DNA of 22,629 bases from an uncultured Planctomycetales bacterium (GTDB taxonomy: Bacteria; Planctomycetota; Planctomycetia; Pirellulales; S012-138): contig CALJLD010000237.1 of NCBI GenBank assembly GCA_937982665.1, positions 1 to 22,629 on the forward strand. Reading direction: 5' to 3'. The notes below the pieces were generated by a model. The model saw nothing but the letters and a program-made list of their open reading frames with translations, ran no database searches and was not told the origin of the DNA. Every line of letters starts with the position of its first letter. The stretch's first letter is position 1. Positions 7,038 to 15,600 of the stretch are shown here, in pieces. The translations under genes and the position numbers were made by a program.

Positions 7038-7962
7038 GCGGCACGGTAATGAAATCGGCGGCGCCTGCCAGCATTGTGGTCTTCACGCTGATAGTGCCAT
7101 CATCGTCTCCGGGGATGTTGGCGTTCCATCCGCGTTCATCACCTCGCGCGCCGGCGATAATTCCAAACTCGCACTGCGGCGTTGCCAAGAGTTTGGCGAG
7201 TTCCTCCCACTTGGCGCCAAGTTGCTGTCCTGTCTCGCCCATGACAGTTCTGAACAGAACGTTGTCCGCCCAGGCGGCCGCTCTGCGTGAACCGTTATTG
7301 GGGGGAGCAATCATCACGATGCGCTTGATTCGCTCGTCGTGATTTCCCTTGGGATCGGCTTTCATCTGCAAAGCCAGCAACCGACGCACAACGATGTTGC
7401 CCAAGCTGTGGCCGACAAAGTTGATTTCCTTGGCCTCAGAAAATCCACCGAGGATTCGCGCCAACTGAGCGGCGTGACTATCCACGTCAGCCATCAAGCT
7501 GGGGTAACTCACTCCGTAGACTTCGCAGTCCGGGATGTCCTCCAGTTTCTCGACGACGTGTCGCATCCGCCCTCGGAAACTTCCCAGCCCATGCAAGACC
7601 AGGATCACGCGGCCTTTTGACGCGGGCCAGTTCTGCTGTTGAGCAACGGTGTCCAAAGCCTGCTGGCATTGGTCGATCGTGCCCCAAGCCTGGCGGACGT
7701 CATTTGTATCGAGCAAGCGGTAATGTCCAGTAACAACGTTGCGCTGGATCCGCCAGCCGCGGCGAATCTGCTCATCGGCCCAGAATTCGACACCACCCAA
7801 AGTTGGCATGGCGACGTTGAGGGGCGGGCCTTGTTGTTGTGGGGAATTGGAGGGCGCGGGCTCCGAGGACAGGTCAGAAGCACACACCGGCCCACAATGG
7901 AAAAGCGCCAGCAGAACACAGATCTCGACATAAACCATTGGCTTGTTCCACAGGTTTGTCAT
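7030..7962 (-). CDS. Secreted alpha/beta hydrolase (lipase-like), probably frameshift-truncated
   Basis: The frame codes for 310 residues of an alpha/beta hydrolase of the PGAP1/DUF676 lipase-like type. A hydrophobic signal sequence lies at about 9-28, so export is expected. The oxyanion segment LVLHGLG is at 121-127. The nucleophile elbow GHSLG at 184-188 contains Ser186. The acidic residue lies in PGDDDGTISV, around Asp287. The protein then stops after FITVPQR, exactly where relatives carry the catalytic histidine and a final helix. That helix is encoded out of frame just downstream (6924-7037). The product is therefore probably inactive unless the frame is restored. I chose the ATG at 7962 because it gives a compact signal peptide and has a weak AAGG upstream; the frame remains open to 8031. 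It converges on the RT gene. Confidence 0.8.
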   Translation of the reverse strand: MTNLWNKPMVYVEICVLLALFHCGPVCASDLSSEPAPSNSPQQQGPPLNVAMPTLGGVEFWADEQIRRGWRIQRNVVTGHYRLLDTNDVRQAWGTIDQCQQALDTVAQQQNWPASKGRVILVLHGLGSFRGRMRHVVEKLEDIPDCEVYGVSYPSLMADVDSHAAQLARILGGFSEAKEINFVGHSLGNIVVRRLLALQMKADPKGNHDERIKRIVMIAPPNNGSRRAAAWADNVLFRTVMGETGQQLGAKWEELAKLLATPQCEFGIIAGARGDERGWNANIPGDDDGTISVKTTMLAGAADFITVPQR

Positions 7963-8125
7963 GCTTGCCTTGCTCTTATCACCGTGGCGAACCAGGGCGC
8001 CAGGATTCGACACGTGATTCCCCGCTTCCAACCCTATGTAGATTATACGCCAGTAAATGGATTATCGTCATCTTACAAGTTCACGCTAAAACTTCCGGGC
8101 CAAGTCCTCGGGCGGTGAATCCGTA

Positions 8126-8154
8126 TTGACGAGAAAAGCCCGGAGGGAAATAAT
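8126..8154 (+). promoter_or_regulatory. Sigma-70-type promoter of the csrA leader
   Basis: TTGACG (8126-8131) and AATAAT (8149-8154) match the -35 and -10 consensus at five of six positions each, with the optimal 17-bp spacing. Transcription would start near 8161, at the base of the first leader hairpin. It likely drives csrA and the downstream two-component genes. Confidence 0.6.
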
Positions 8155-8160
8155 TCTTCT

Positions 8161-8235
8161 ACCGCCTAGGAAAGGCGGGCAAGCCCTCAGGTTATGACAG
8201 CCTCCCGGTGCTCATTGCGCCTGGGGGCTTTTTTT
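8161..8235 (+). ncRNA. Short structured leader or small RNA upstream of csrA
   Basis: From the predicted start site the RNA would be about 75 nt and hold two hairpins. The first pairs CCGCCT (8162-8167) with AGGCGG (8173-8178) and displays AGGAA in its loop, a GGA presentation typical of CsrA binding sites. The second is an intrinsic terminator. A competing pairing between GCCCTCAGG (about 8183-8191) and CCTGGGGGC (8220-8228), with one mismatch and one G-U pair, would disrupt the terminator stem. This suits either an attenuator in front of csrA or a free small RNA that titrates CsrA. I checked for the paired hexaloop (A at 1, G at 4) motif of ANTAR targets and did not find a clean one. No known riboswitch class fits well. 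Confidence 0.45.
8199..8235 (+). terminator. Intrinsic terminator in the csrA leader
   Basis: AGCCTCC (8199-8205) pairs with GGGGGCT (8223-8229), and the hairpin is extended by an inner GGTGC/GCGCC stem with a TCATT loop. Seven T residues follow (8229-8235). It lies between the predicted promoter and the csrA start at 8294, so it would stop most transcripts before csrA unless antitermination occurs. Confidence 0.75.
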
Positions 8236-8293
8236 GTGCCATTGGCGGAAAAACGTGTTCAAGTGCCCCGCAATCACAGGACTGGAGATTGTT

Positions 8294-8515
8294 ATGTTGG
8301 TGCTTACTCGACGAATCGGGGAGCGCGTGTGGATTGGTGATGGAATTGTCATCACCGTGGTGTCGCAAAGAGGCGGCAAAGTCCAGCTTGGAGTCGACGC
8401 TCCGCTTCAAGTGCGGATAATTCGTGAAGAGGTAACCGAAAGAAAACTGCCATCGCCGGTTGTACCGACAGCCGGCCCCGCATTGCCGTCGGCAGCGGAA
8501 CCACGTCAACGCTAG
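8294..8515 (+). CDS. csrA: Carbon storage regulator CsrA
   Basis: This small homodimeric RNA-binding protein represses or stabilises mRNAs by binding GGA motifs near their ribosome binding sites. The 73-residue sequence starts with the diagnostic MLVLTRRIGERVWIGD. It keeps Leu4, Arg6 and Arg7 at the first RNA-contact strand and Arg44 in VRIIREEV at the second. The last 20 or so residues form a Pro/Ala-rich tail not needed for the fold. The ATG at 8294 is preceded by GGAG at 8284-8287. That Shine-Dalgarno is itself a GGA site, so autoregulation is plausible. The frame is open upstream, but the canonical start is unambiguous. The gene is separated from its promoter by an intrinsic terminator and precedes a histidine kinase gene by 39 bp. 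Confidence 0.95.
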   Translation: MLVLTRRIGERVWIGDGIVITVVSQRGGKVQLGVDAPLQVRIIREEVTERKLPSPVVPTAGPALPSAAEPRQR

Positions 8516-8543
8516 CTCTCGCGACTTCTTCAATTGCCCGCTC

Positions 8544-8552
8544 AAGGAGGAG
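8544..8552 (+). promoter_or_regulatory. Strong ribosome binding site of the histidine kinase
   Basis: AAGGAGGAG lies directly before the ATG at 8555, with two bases between the end of the motif and the start codon. It is the best Shine-Dalgarno match in the window and fixes the kinase start at 8555 rather than the upstream TTG at 8534. It also contains GGA repeats that CsrA could occlude. Confidence 0.7.
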
Positions 8553-8554
8553 AA

Positions 8555-10045
8555 ATGGCAACAGTGACCGCAGCAATTCAACCGCCGAACACTGCCGGCG
8601 ATCGGCAGCAATTGAGACCGCAAGTCCGACCACTGCTTATCGTGGCAACTCACCTTGCCGTGGCAATCTTCTTGCTTGACCTGGTCTTTCCCTTGGGGGT
8701 TGCTGCCGGCGTTCCATATGTTGCCGTTGTGTTGCTGGCGTTGCGAGCAACCCCGCGGGTGCGATCCTTGGTGGCCGTTGCGGTTTCTCTGCTAACGATT
8801 GCCGGTTTCTTTATTCCGTTTCCCACAGGCAGCGCCTTCTGGCTTGGCCTGGAGAACCGTATCATTGCCTTGTTTGCAATTTGGGTAAGCTTCTTCCTGG
8901 GTAATATCGCTTTGCGACGCTTGGAGCAATTGCGAGAACGAGATGCCCAGATCAGCGCCGTTTTTGCGGCGGCGAATGACTCAATAATCACGCTGGATGA
9001 GGCCGGCGTGATTGTTTCTTGCAATCCGGCCACATCGCGGATGTTTGGAATTCGCGAAGAGGACTTGATCGGACGCAACCTTGGCTTGTTGTTATCGCCG
9101 TGTGTTGAAGATGCGGACTTTCGCAAGATCGCGCGCGTTGAATCGTGGATGCATTACAACGAACAAGAACTCGTTGCCGTCCGCTTTGATGGTTCGACAT
9201 TTCCGGTCGAGTTTTCTTTCAGCGAAGTCGCGCTTGGCACAAAGCGATTACATGCAGGAATCATGCGAGACGTGACAAGTCGGCGCAACACCCAGGAAAG
9301 ACTGCTCCAGGCCGAGCGTCTTGCAGCGATTGGCCAGGCACTCACGGGGTTAGCTCACGAGAGTCGTAACGCATTGCAAAGGAGTCAGGCTTGTATTGAA
9401 CTTCTGATGGGACAGGTCACCGAGCCCGGGGGACAAGATCTAATCCGGGACATTCAAGAGGCGCAGGACGAACTGCACTACTTGTATGAAGAAGTGCGCG
9501 AGTACGCCGCACCGCTTCGGATTGAGGCGGCACCCTGCAATCTGAGTGACATCGCGGCGGAAGCATGGCAATTGCTGGCTCACGATTGGGCGAAACGTGA
9601 TGTCGCATTCACGTTCGAAGGTGATGCACCTCATGGACTTGCCTTGGTGGACCCCTTTGCCGCGCGACAGTTGTTTAGGAACCTTTTGGAAAACTCACTG
9701 GGTGTTTGTCAGGATCCAGTACAGATTTGCATACGCGTCGACGTGACCCGCCGTGGCAAGTTGCCTTTCCTTCAGGTGAGCGTTCGCGATAATGGGCCCG
9801 GGATATGTGCTGGGGACGCCTCCCAGGTGTTTGATCCCTTCTACACAACCAAGACGCGCGGGACCGGATTGGGGTTGGCGATCTGCCGCAGGATTGTTGA
9901 AGCCCATGGTGGGGAGATCAGTGTTGCCAATCCCGGTGAACCGGGTGCGGAGTTTGTTTTCTTGCTTCCGGAATTTGGCGATGGAAAGTCCAATGCGAAT
10001 CGCGATTGCCGACGACGAGCCGAGGCAACGCCAGTTCTATCGTAA
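8555..10045 (+). CDS. Membrane PAS-domain sensor histidine kinase
   Basis: The 496-residue protein has four predicted transmembrane segments (about 27-43, 47-65, 70-88 and 103-120), then a PAS domain (about 130-240) and a transmitter module. The phosphorylated His268 sits in the H-box LAHESRNALQR, a variant of the NtrB-like HExRNPL form. The N-box is FRNLLENS (374-381), the G1 box DNGPGI (412-417), the F-box FDPFYTTK (426-433) and the G2 box GTGLGLAI (436-443), so the ATP-binding domain is complete. The small extracytoplasmic loops suggest sensing within the membrane or by the PAS domain. The gene follows csrA by 39 bp, and its last 65 bp overlap the response regulator gene, so the two surely form one signalling pair. 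The ligand is not deducible. Confidence 0.93.
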   Translation: MATVTAAIQPPNTAGDRQQLRPQVRPLLIVATHLAVAIFLLDLVFPLGVAAGVPYVAVVLLALRATPRVRSLVAVAVSLLTIAGFFIPFPTGSAFWLGLENRIIALFAIWVSFFLGNIALRRLEQLRERDAQISAVFAAANDSIITLDEAGVIVSCNPATSRMFGIREEDLIGRNLGLLLSPCVEDADFRKIARVESWMHYNEQELVAVRFDGSTFPVEFSFSEVALGTKRLHAGIMRDVTSRRNTQERLLQAERLAAIGQALTGLAHESRNALQRSQACIELLMGQVTEPGGQDLIRDIQEAQDELHYLYEEVREYAAPLRIEAAPCNLSDIAAEAWQLLAHDWAKRDVAFTFEGDAPHGLALVDPFAARQLFRNLLENSLGVCQDPVQICIRVDVTRRGKLPFLQVSVRDNGPGICAGDASQVFDPFYTTKTRGTGLGLAICRRIVEAHGGEISVANPGEPGAEFVFLLPEFGDGKSNANRDCRRRAEATPVLS

Positions 10046-10571
10046 AGTGCTGGGCGAATTGGGCCACATCGTCGTTGTGGAAGCAGCCAATGGAAGGGAA
10101 CTGGTCGATGCGTGCCAAGAGACGCCAGTCGATTTGGTCATAACCGATATCAAGATGCCTGATTTCGACGGACTGCAAGCCGCCGGAGAAATTCGGGACT
10201 CAATTGCCAAGCCCGTGATCCTTGTTTCCGCCTATCACGATGAGGATTTGATCCGCCGATCCCTTGAGAACCACGTTCTGGCTTATCTAATCAAGCCAAT
10301 TAAGAAGGCCGACTTGCCGCCGGCGATCGCGTTAGTGACACGGCGATTTTGGGAATTTCAGTTGCTGCAGCAGCAAGCCGATTCTCTGCGGCAAGCAATG
10401 GAAGACCGGAAGCTGATCGAACGTGCCAAGGGCGTTATCATGAAACTCTCGCGAGTGCCTGAAGATGAAGCCTTCCGTCGCTTGCAACGGCTTGCTTCTA
10501 AGAAAAATCTCAAGCTTGTCGATCTTGCCCGAAGCATAATCGAGGCGGAAGAAGCGTACTCGGTACATTAG
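9981..10571 (+). CDS. Response regulator with RNA-binding ANTAR output domain
   Basis: This 196-residue regulator has a receiver domain (about 5-120) with acidic Asp11/Asp12, phospho-acceptor Asp56 in VITDIKMPDFDG, Ser83 and Lys105 in YLIKPIKKADL. A linker helix leads to an ANTAR domain at about 141-192 (ERAKGVIMK...EDEAFRRLQRLA...LVDLARSIIEAEE). ANTAR domains bind paired RNA hairpins and prevent transcription termination, as in AmiR, NasR and EutV. The gene overlaps the end of the kinase gene by 65 bp in another frame, which implies coupled translation. A second ATG at 9993 (MRIAIADDEP) is an equally good start; both have a GGAA at suitable spacing. Its target RNA is unknown. The terminator-bearing csrA leader is one candidate. 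Confidence 0.93.
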   Translation: MESPMRIAIADDEPRQRQFYRKVLGELGHIVVVEAANGRELVDACQETPVDLVITDIKMPDFDGLQAAGEIRDSIAKPVILVSAYHDEDLIRRSLENHVLAYLIKPIKKADLPPAIALVTRRFWEFQLLQQQADSLRQAMEDRKLIERAKGVIMKLSRVPEDEAFRRLQRLASKKNLKLVDLARSIIEAEEAYSVH

Positions 10572-10674
10572 CTCCCGATTGCGGAACCGAGACAGGCGGA
10601 GCGCGTACCGTCATTAACACACGGCAGTTATTGAGTTCCCGCCTTAATGGGAACGACATGAACACCATGGTGAG

Positions 10675-11808
10675 ATGGTCAACGAACAAATCAACATGAG
10701 CGATCCGCTCGACGAGGCAACTTTTCCGCAGCCATTGTACAAATGGCTGCAAGTCGCCGTGCAACGAGGTGCCGCGGACTTGCATCTCGTTACGGGTTAC
10801 CCGCCGATGTTGCGGTTGCATGGCGACCTTGTCCCGCTGGAGGGGGCGGATGTCTTGATGGCCGAGGTCGCCAGTCGATTGCTGTTTGCCATGTGCCCGG
10901 CCGCTTTGCGCGAGAGATTGCTCTCGGCCAAGAATGTTGATTGGTCTTTCGAATTGGATCTCAATGGCCAGTTAGGGAGATTTCGCGCAAATCTCTTCTT
11001 CGCCGCGGGCAACGTGGGCGGCTGCATCCGAATTGTCCCTACCGCAATTCCACAATTCGAATGGGCCGGCGTTCCCAAAGACCTGGCCGAACGGCTGGCA
11101 TTCCAGCGAGATGGGCTGGTGATAGTCACCGGTGCCACAGGTTCCGGCAAAACCACAACGCTCGCGATGATTGTCAATTTGCTCAACCAGGCAGGCGGGT
11201 ACCGCATTATCACCGTGGAAGAGCCCGTCGAGTATCTCTTGCCGGTTGCGGAGAACTCCGTCACAACGCAACGCGAAGTTGGCACCGACGTGCTGACTTT
11301 TTCTGATGGATTGAAGTACGGCTTGCGACAAGATCCGGATGTGATTCTTGTCGGCGAAATTCGCGACCTCGAAACCGCGCAGATGGTTTTAAGCGCGGCC
11401 GAGACCGGGCATCTTGTGTTCACGACATTGCACACGCGCGATGCCAAGGGCGCAATCAGTCGCTTTGCCGATCTGTTTCCTCATGATGCCCAGCGCGATA
11501 TTCGTTACCAACTGGCGGCCAGCTTGAGGGCGATCGTCGCGCAACGGTTGCTTCCGGGTTTGGACCGCGGTGAAAAACGCAAGCTGGCGATGGAAGTTCT
11601 CTGGAACACGCACCCCATTGCAAACGCCATTCGCACCGGCAAGCTGGAAACGATTGACAATTACCTGGTGACGAATCGCGAAGACGGGCAGATCAGCTTT
11701 GACGAATCGATCCGCCAACTGTGGCAAGCGCGAGAGATCTCGCGAGAAACGGCCGAAACCAACATGCGTGAGGTCTCGCTGCTGCAAAGGGGAAGCCGCG
11801 ACTCTTAG
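10675..11808 (+). CDS. pilT: PilT-like type IV pilus retraction ATPase
   Basis: The 377-residue protein is a hexameric secretion/pilus motor ATPase of the GspE/PilT family that would power pilus retraction and twitching at the inner membrane. The N-terminal PAS-like domain includes RGAADLHLVTGYPPMLRLHG (31-50). The ATPase domain has Walker A GATGSGKT (153-160), the Asp box ITVEEPVE (179-186), Walker B ILVGEIRD (224-231) and the His box TGHLVFTTLHT (244-254). The tetracysteine zinc motif of PilB/GspE is absent, favouring PilT. The C-terminal AIRNLIRE motif of PilT is only loosely kept, as HPIANAIRTGKLETIDN. An ATG at 10696 is an alternative start. It follows the regulator by 103 bp and may be cotranscribed. 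No other pilus genes are in the window. Confidence 0.9.
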   Translation: MVNEQINMSDPLDEATFPQPLYKWLQVAVQRGAADLHLVTGYPPMLRLHGDLVPLEGADVLMAEVASRLLFAMCPAALRERLLSAKNVDWSFELDLNGQLGRFRANLFFAAGNVGGCIRIVPTAIPQFEWAGVPKDLAERLAFQRDGLVIVTGATGSGKTTTLAMIVNLLNQAGGYRIITVEEPVEYLLPVAENSVTTQREVGTDVLTFSDGLKYGLRQDPDVILVGEIRDLETAQMVLSAAETGHLVFTTLHTRDAKGAISRFADLFPHDAQRDIRYQLAASLRAIVAQRLLPGLDRGEKRKLAMEVLWNTHPIANAIRTGKLETIDNYLVTNREDGQISFDESIRQLWQAREISRETAETNMREVSLLQRGSRDS

Positions 11809-11935
11809 CCGGACGATTAGGATCAAACTCTAGGCAACTCCAGCGCGATTCTCCCGCCCTTGGCAAAGCCTGGGCTGTCAATGACAATGACAATGCCATT
11901 GCCGTCAGCGACGATCCATATCTCGCATACCAACC

Positions 11936-12496
11936 ATGTCTCGATTTCACGCAATCCGTCTCGGCGCAGTTGCCAACATCGGGCGCTTTTGGTCGCCTGA
12001 GGGCGTTGCGCATGCACGGGGGTCGCGGGTTGTGGTCCGCACTGACCGAGGGCTGGAAACCGGCGCGGTGTTGTCGTCGCTGGATGAGATGTCGCGCAGC
12101 CAGGCCGATGGGATCATGTTGCGGAAGATGACCGTGGGAGATGATTTGCTCGAAGCACGGCTACGGAGGAATCGCGACGAAGCTTGTGAAGCGTGTTCGC
12201 GCAGGATAGCGGAATTGAATCTGCCAGTGGTGCTGATGGATGTCGAACATCTGTTTGATGGCAAATCGCTCTTCTTCTATTTCCTGGGCGACACGTCGGA
12301 ACGTCACGTCGCCCGGGCGCTCGATACAATCACGGCCGAACTTGCCGAGTTGTACGAAACGCGAGTTGGCTTTCGTCAATTCGCGGAAAACGTGGCCATA
12401 GGCTGTGGGCCCGGTTGCGGGACGGAAGACGCTGTTGGCGGTGGCTGCACATCTTGCAGCCGCGGATGCGCGATTAGCTCGGCTTGCCCGAAATAA
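11936..12496 (+). CDS. PSP1/RicT-like protein with cysteine-rich tail
   Basis: The 186-residue protein has a PSP1 C-terminal domain (about 10-115), recognised by VVVRTDRGLETGAVL (32-46) and VLMDVEHLFDGKSLFFYF (99-116). The family includes RicT/YaaT, part of an iron-sulfur complex that affects RNA processing and development in Bacillus. Eight cysteines stand out: Cys84 and Cys87 as a CxxC pair, and Cys157, 161, 171, 174, 178 and 184 in a glycine-rich tail. This arrangement fits an iron-sulfur cluster, as shown for the Ric complex. The ATG at 11936 lacks a Shine-Dalgarno site. It lies between the pilT-like gene and addB, with gaps of about 120 bp on both sides. Its role here is unproven; RNA processing or assembly of iron-sulfur enzymes are possibilities. 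Confidence 0.85.
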   Translation: MSRFHAIRLGAVANIGRFWSPEGVAHARGSRVVVRTDRGLETGAVLSSLDEMSRSQADGIMLRKMTVGDDLLEARLRRNRDEACEACSRRIAELNLPVVLMDVEHLFDGKSLFFYFLGDTSERHVARALDTITAELAELYETRVGFRQFAENVAIGCGPGCGTEDAVGGGCTSCSRGCAISSACPK

Positions 12497-12606
12497 CAAT
12501 CGCGCGAAAACTCTTGAATCGCTGCGGTCTCTCGCGAGAATAGTACCGATGGACGGATCCTGCACTGCGGGGCTGATCTCAGCGCCCGCCATTCTTCTTC
12601 GGGCGA

Positions 12607-15600
12607 TTGCCAGTGTCTGAATCTCAGGGAAGCCAATTCGCAGCCGGGCAAACCGTTTTTATCGGACCGGCACGTAGCGGCAAGACTCATCAAGCATTGG
12701 ACGAATACCGTCGCGGGTTGGCAGAGTTTTCGCCGGGCAGTTGTTTGTGGCTCTCCCCAACCTCACGCAGCTCTGCGGCGATTTGCTCCCGCTTGTTGGA
12801 AGGTGGCGCGAATGGATTCTTCCGCCCCAATGTGATGACCTTTGAGCGGTTTGCCGCCACCATACTTTCGCACTCAGAGGAGGGAATTCGCCCCGTCTCC
12901 GCGCTTGCTAACCGTTTGCTGTTGCGGCGGATTGTGGATGGCCTTGCCCGCGATGGCCGACTGCCCGTCTTTGCTGAGATTTCGCGAACATCAGGATTCG
13001 TGGAGACCTTGGCCAGCTTCATCAGTGAAATCAAACGGCTGGAGATTTGGCCAGATCAATTGCTGAAGGCCTTCAAGGCTCGTGGCGCCCGCGAGACAGA
13101 CAAAGAAGTTCACCTGCTCTACGAATCTTATCAACAGGAACTCAATGACCGGGGCCTTTACGATGCACAAGGTCAGTTCTGGACCGCGCGAACGCTGATC
13201 CGCGATGGCAGTCGCCAGCCGTTTGAGCATCTGCGGTTGATTGTTGTCGATGGATTCACGGACTTTACTTCCACGCAACATGAGATTCTTCACGACCTGG
13301 CAACCACCGGTGACGCACAGACGCGGCTAATACTTACACTGCCAGGCGAAGAGAACAGCCAACGCCCGGAGCTCTTCGCCAAGTCAGCAGCTACGCTGCA
13401 GCGGTTGCGCGACGACTTTGGCGATTCGCTGCAAACGCACTATGTTGACCGTCGTGAAACGCCTGCATGGCAAAGCATGCAGCATTTGGAATCCAACTTG
13501 TTTGGACCACCGGAAAAGGACACGGCAAAGCCAGCCGCGCGGATTCAGCTTCTTGAAGCGGCGGGAGAAGTTGCGGAGATCGAAGAGATCGCCCGGCAGA
13601 TTAAGCAACTGCTGACGTTGGGTGATCCCAACTTTGTGGGTACGCGAGTTCGGCCCCAGGATATTCTTGTCACGCTCCGTTCCGTGGACTCTCAAGCCGT
13701 CCTCATCAGCGAGACGTTCACACGCTACGGAATCCCGCATTTTCTGGAGTCGGGACTGCGCGTGGGCGAGACAGGTTTTTTTCGCGCGTTGCTGCAAGTT
13801 CTGGCGCTGGTTGAGGAGAATTGGGCGTACCGACGTCTGCTGGGCGTTGTCACCGGGAACTACTTTGCGCCGGCGGGAATGGAAGTGGAAGACCGCGTGG
13901 CGCTGTTGAAATTGATCCGCGCTTTGCAGACACCTTCCGAGCGTGACGACTTACTCGCCTCCGCGAATGGCTATCTGAATTGGCTGGAGCGCAAGACGGC
14001 CGCGCGCGGTGAACGCAATCGCATGGCCGAGGCATTGGACGAATCCTCCGATGCGAACGAGGCGGCAGAAGTTTTGCCGGAAGACACAAGTTGGACTCAA
14101 CGCGGCCTGCCGGACTTGGAGGCTTGTCGCAAAGCGGTTGACTTGATCGAGAAACTCTCCACCGCCACAGGTGCCCTGCCGCAGCGGGCAACTCTTGCCG
14201 AGTGGATTGCGGCCACCGGAAAGATGATCGAGCAGCTTGGCTTGAACCGCGTGTTTGCGGTGCAGCGCTGCACGCTGGATCAGCAAGACGCCCAAGCCTG
14301 GCAGTTGTTGTCGCGTTCCCTCCCGGCATTGGACGCAAGTTTAAGTGCTGGGAAGGCTGGCGATGAACTGCACTCTGGCGAGGCACCCACATTTGACTTG
14401 GCCGGTTTTCGCCGCCTGCTTGTCGATTTTGGTCGCATGACGCGGCTTGATGGGCAACATGATGAGGTCGGCAATGTCCGTGTGCTTTCGGCCAAGAGCG
14501 TTCGCTCGCTGGATGCGCCTTACGTGTTCGTCGCAGGCTTGACGGAAAGAGCTTTTCCGGCGGCGGAACGCGGTGACGCACTATACGGCGAATCCGACAA
14601 TCGCCAACTCCGCGAGGCTGGCTTGCCGCTGGCGGATCCGGATCAGCGATATTCCGATGAGTTGATCCTGTTTTACGAAGTGGTCACTCGGGCGACGAAG
14701 GGAATTCTGCTGAGCTTTCCGGCCTTCGATGACCGTGCGGAGCCGTTGTTGCCCAGTCCGTTTGTGTTGGAGATTCAGCGAGCATTTGGCGCCGGCCAGC
14801 TAGTGCCGCGTCGGCCGGAGAGCTTGAGCCCCGTGCCGGATGATCCGCCATGTTGTGAAGATGAGTTTCGCCTGACCGCAGTCAGCAAGGCCTTGCAAAG
14901 GAAGCCACAGGATCTCATCGCTTGGGCGGCAACTGCTGGTCCGGAACGCGGGCAGAATGTCCTCACAGGTTTGGAAGTCGTTGCGAACCGCGGGCAACGG
15001 AAAGGCTTTGGCGGATGGGAAGGGATGCTGCTTGGCGAGAGCATCCAGCAACGCTTCGCTCGCGAGTTCAATCGCAATCGAACACTATCCGCGACGGACT
15101 TGGAGAGTTACGCAAGCTGTCCTTTCGCGTTCTTCCTGCAGCGCGTGTTGCGAGTTGAGGAGGTCAGCGACCTGCGGCTGGAGATCGATCATTTGTCGCG
15201 GGGGCGCTTGTTGCATGATGTGCTGTACCGGCTGCAGCGACAGATCAACGCGCAACACGGAGGCCCAACATCGCCGGCCGAAATCTCGCAAGAAGAATAT
15301 GATCGGATCGCCGACGAAACAATCACTCAAGTCCTGAAAGAGAACCCAACGGCCGATGCCCTGCGTGGCGCAATGCGCGAAATCGACCGACGATTGATGG
15401 TCAGTTGGTTGACCGAATATCGCGATCAACACGAGAGCTACGACGCGCAGAAAAAGGGCTTCACGGTTCCGCTCAAGCCAGCGCACTTGGAAGTCGCCTT
15501 TGGGCTGACCGATTCTGACGGCGACTCGCTCAGCACGCAGGAGCCGTTTAGTTTGGAATACAAGGGCGAGGAGATTCGCCTCCGCGGGCGGATCGACCGC

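Noticed and set aside
8141..8235. Resemblance of the csrA leader (GGCAAGCCCTCAGG and GACAG) to the 3' part of a glycine riboswitch
   Set aside because: The conserved core of that aptamer and its paired P1 elements are not present in order, the predicted transcription start would remove the 5' part, and the downstream gene is csrA rather than a glycine-metabolism gene.
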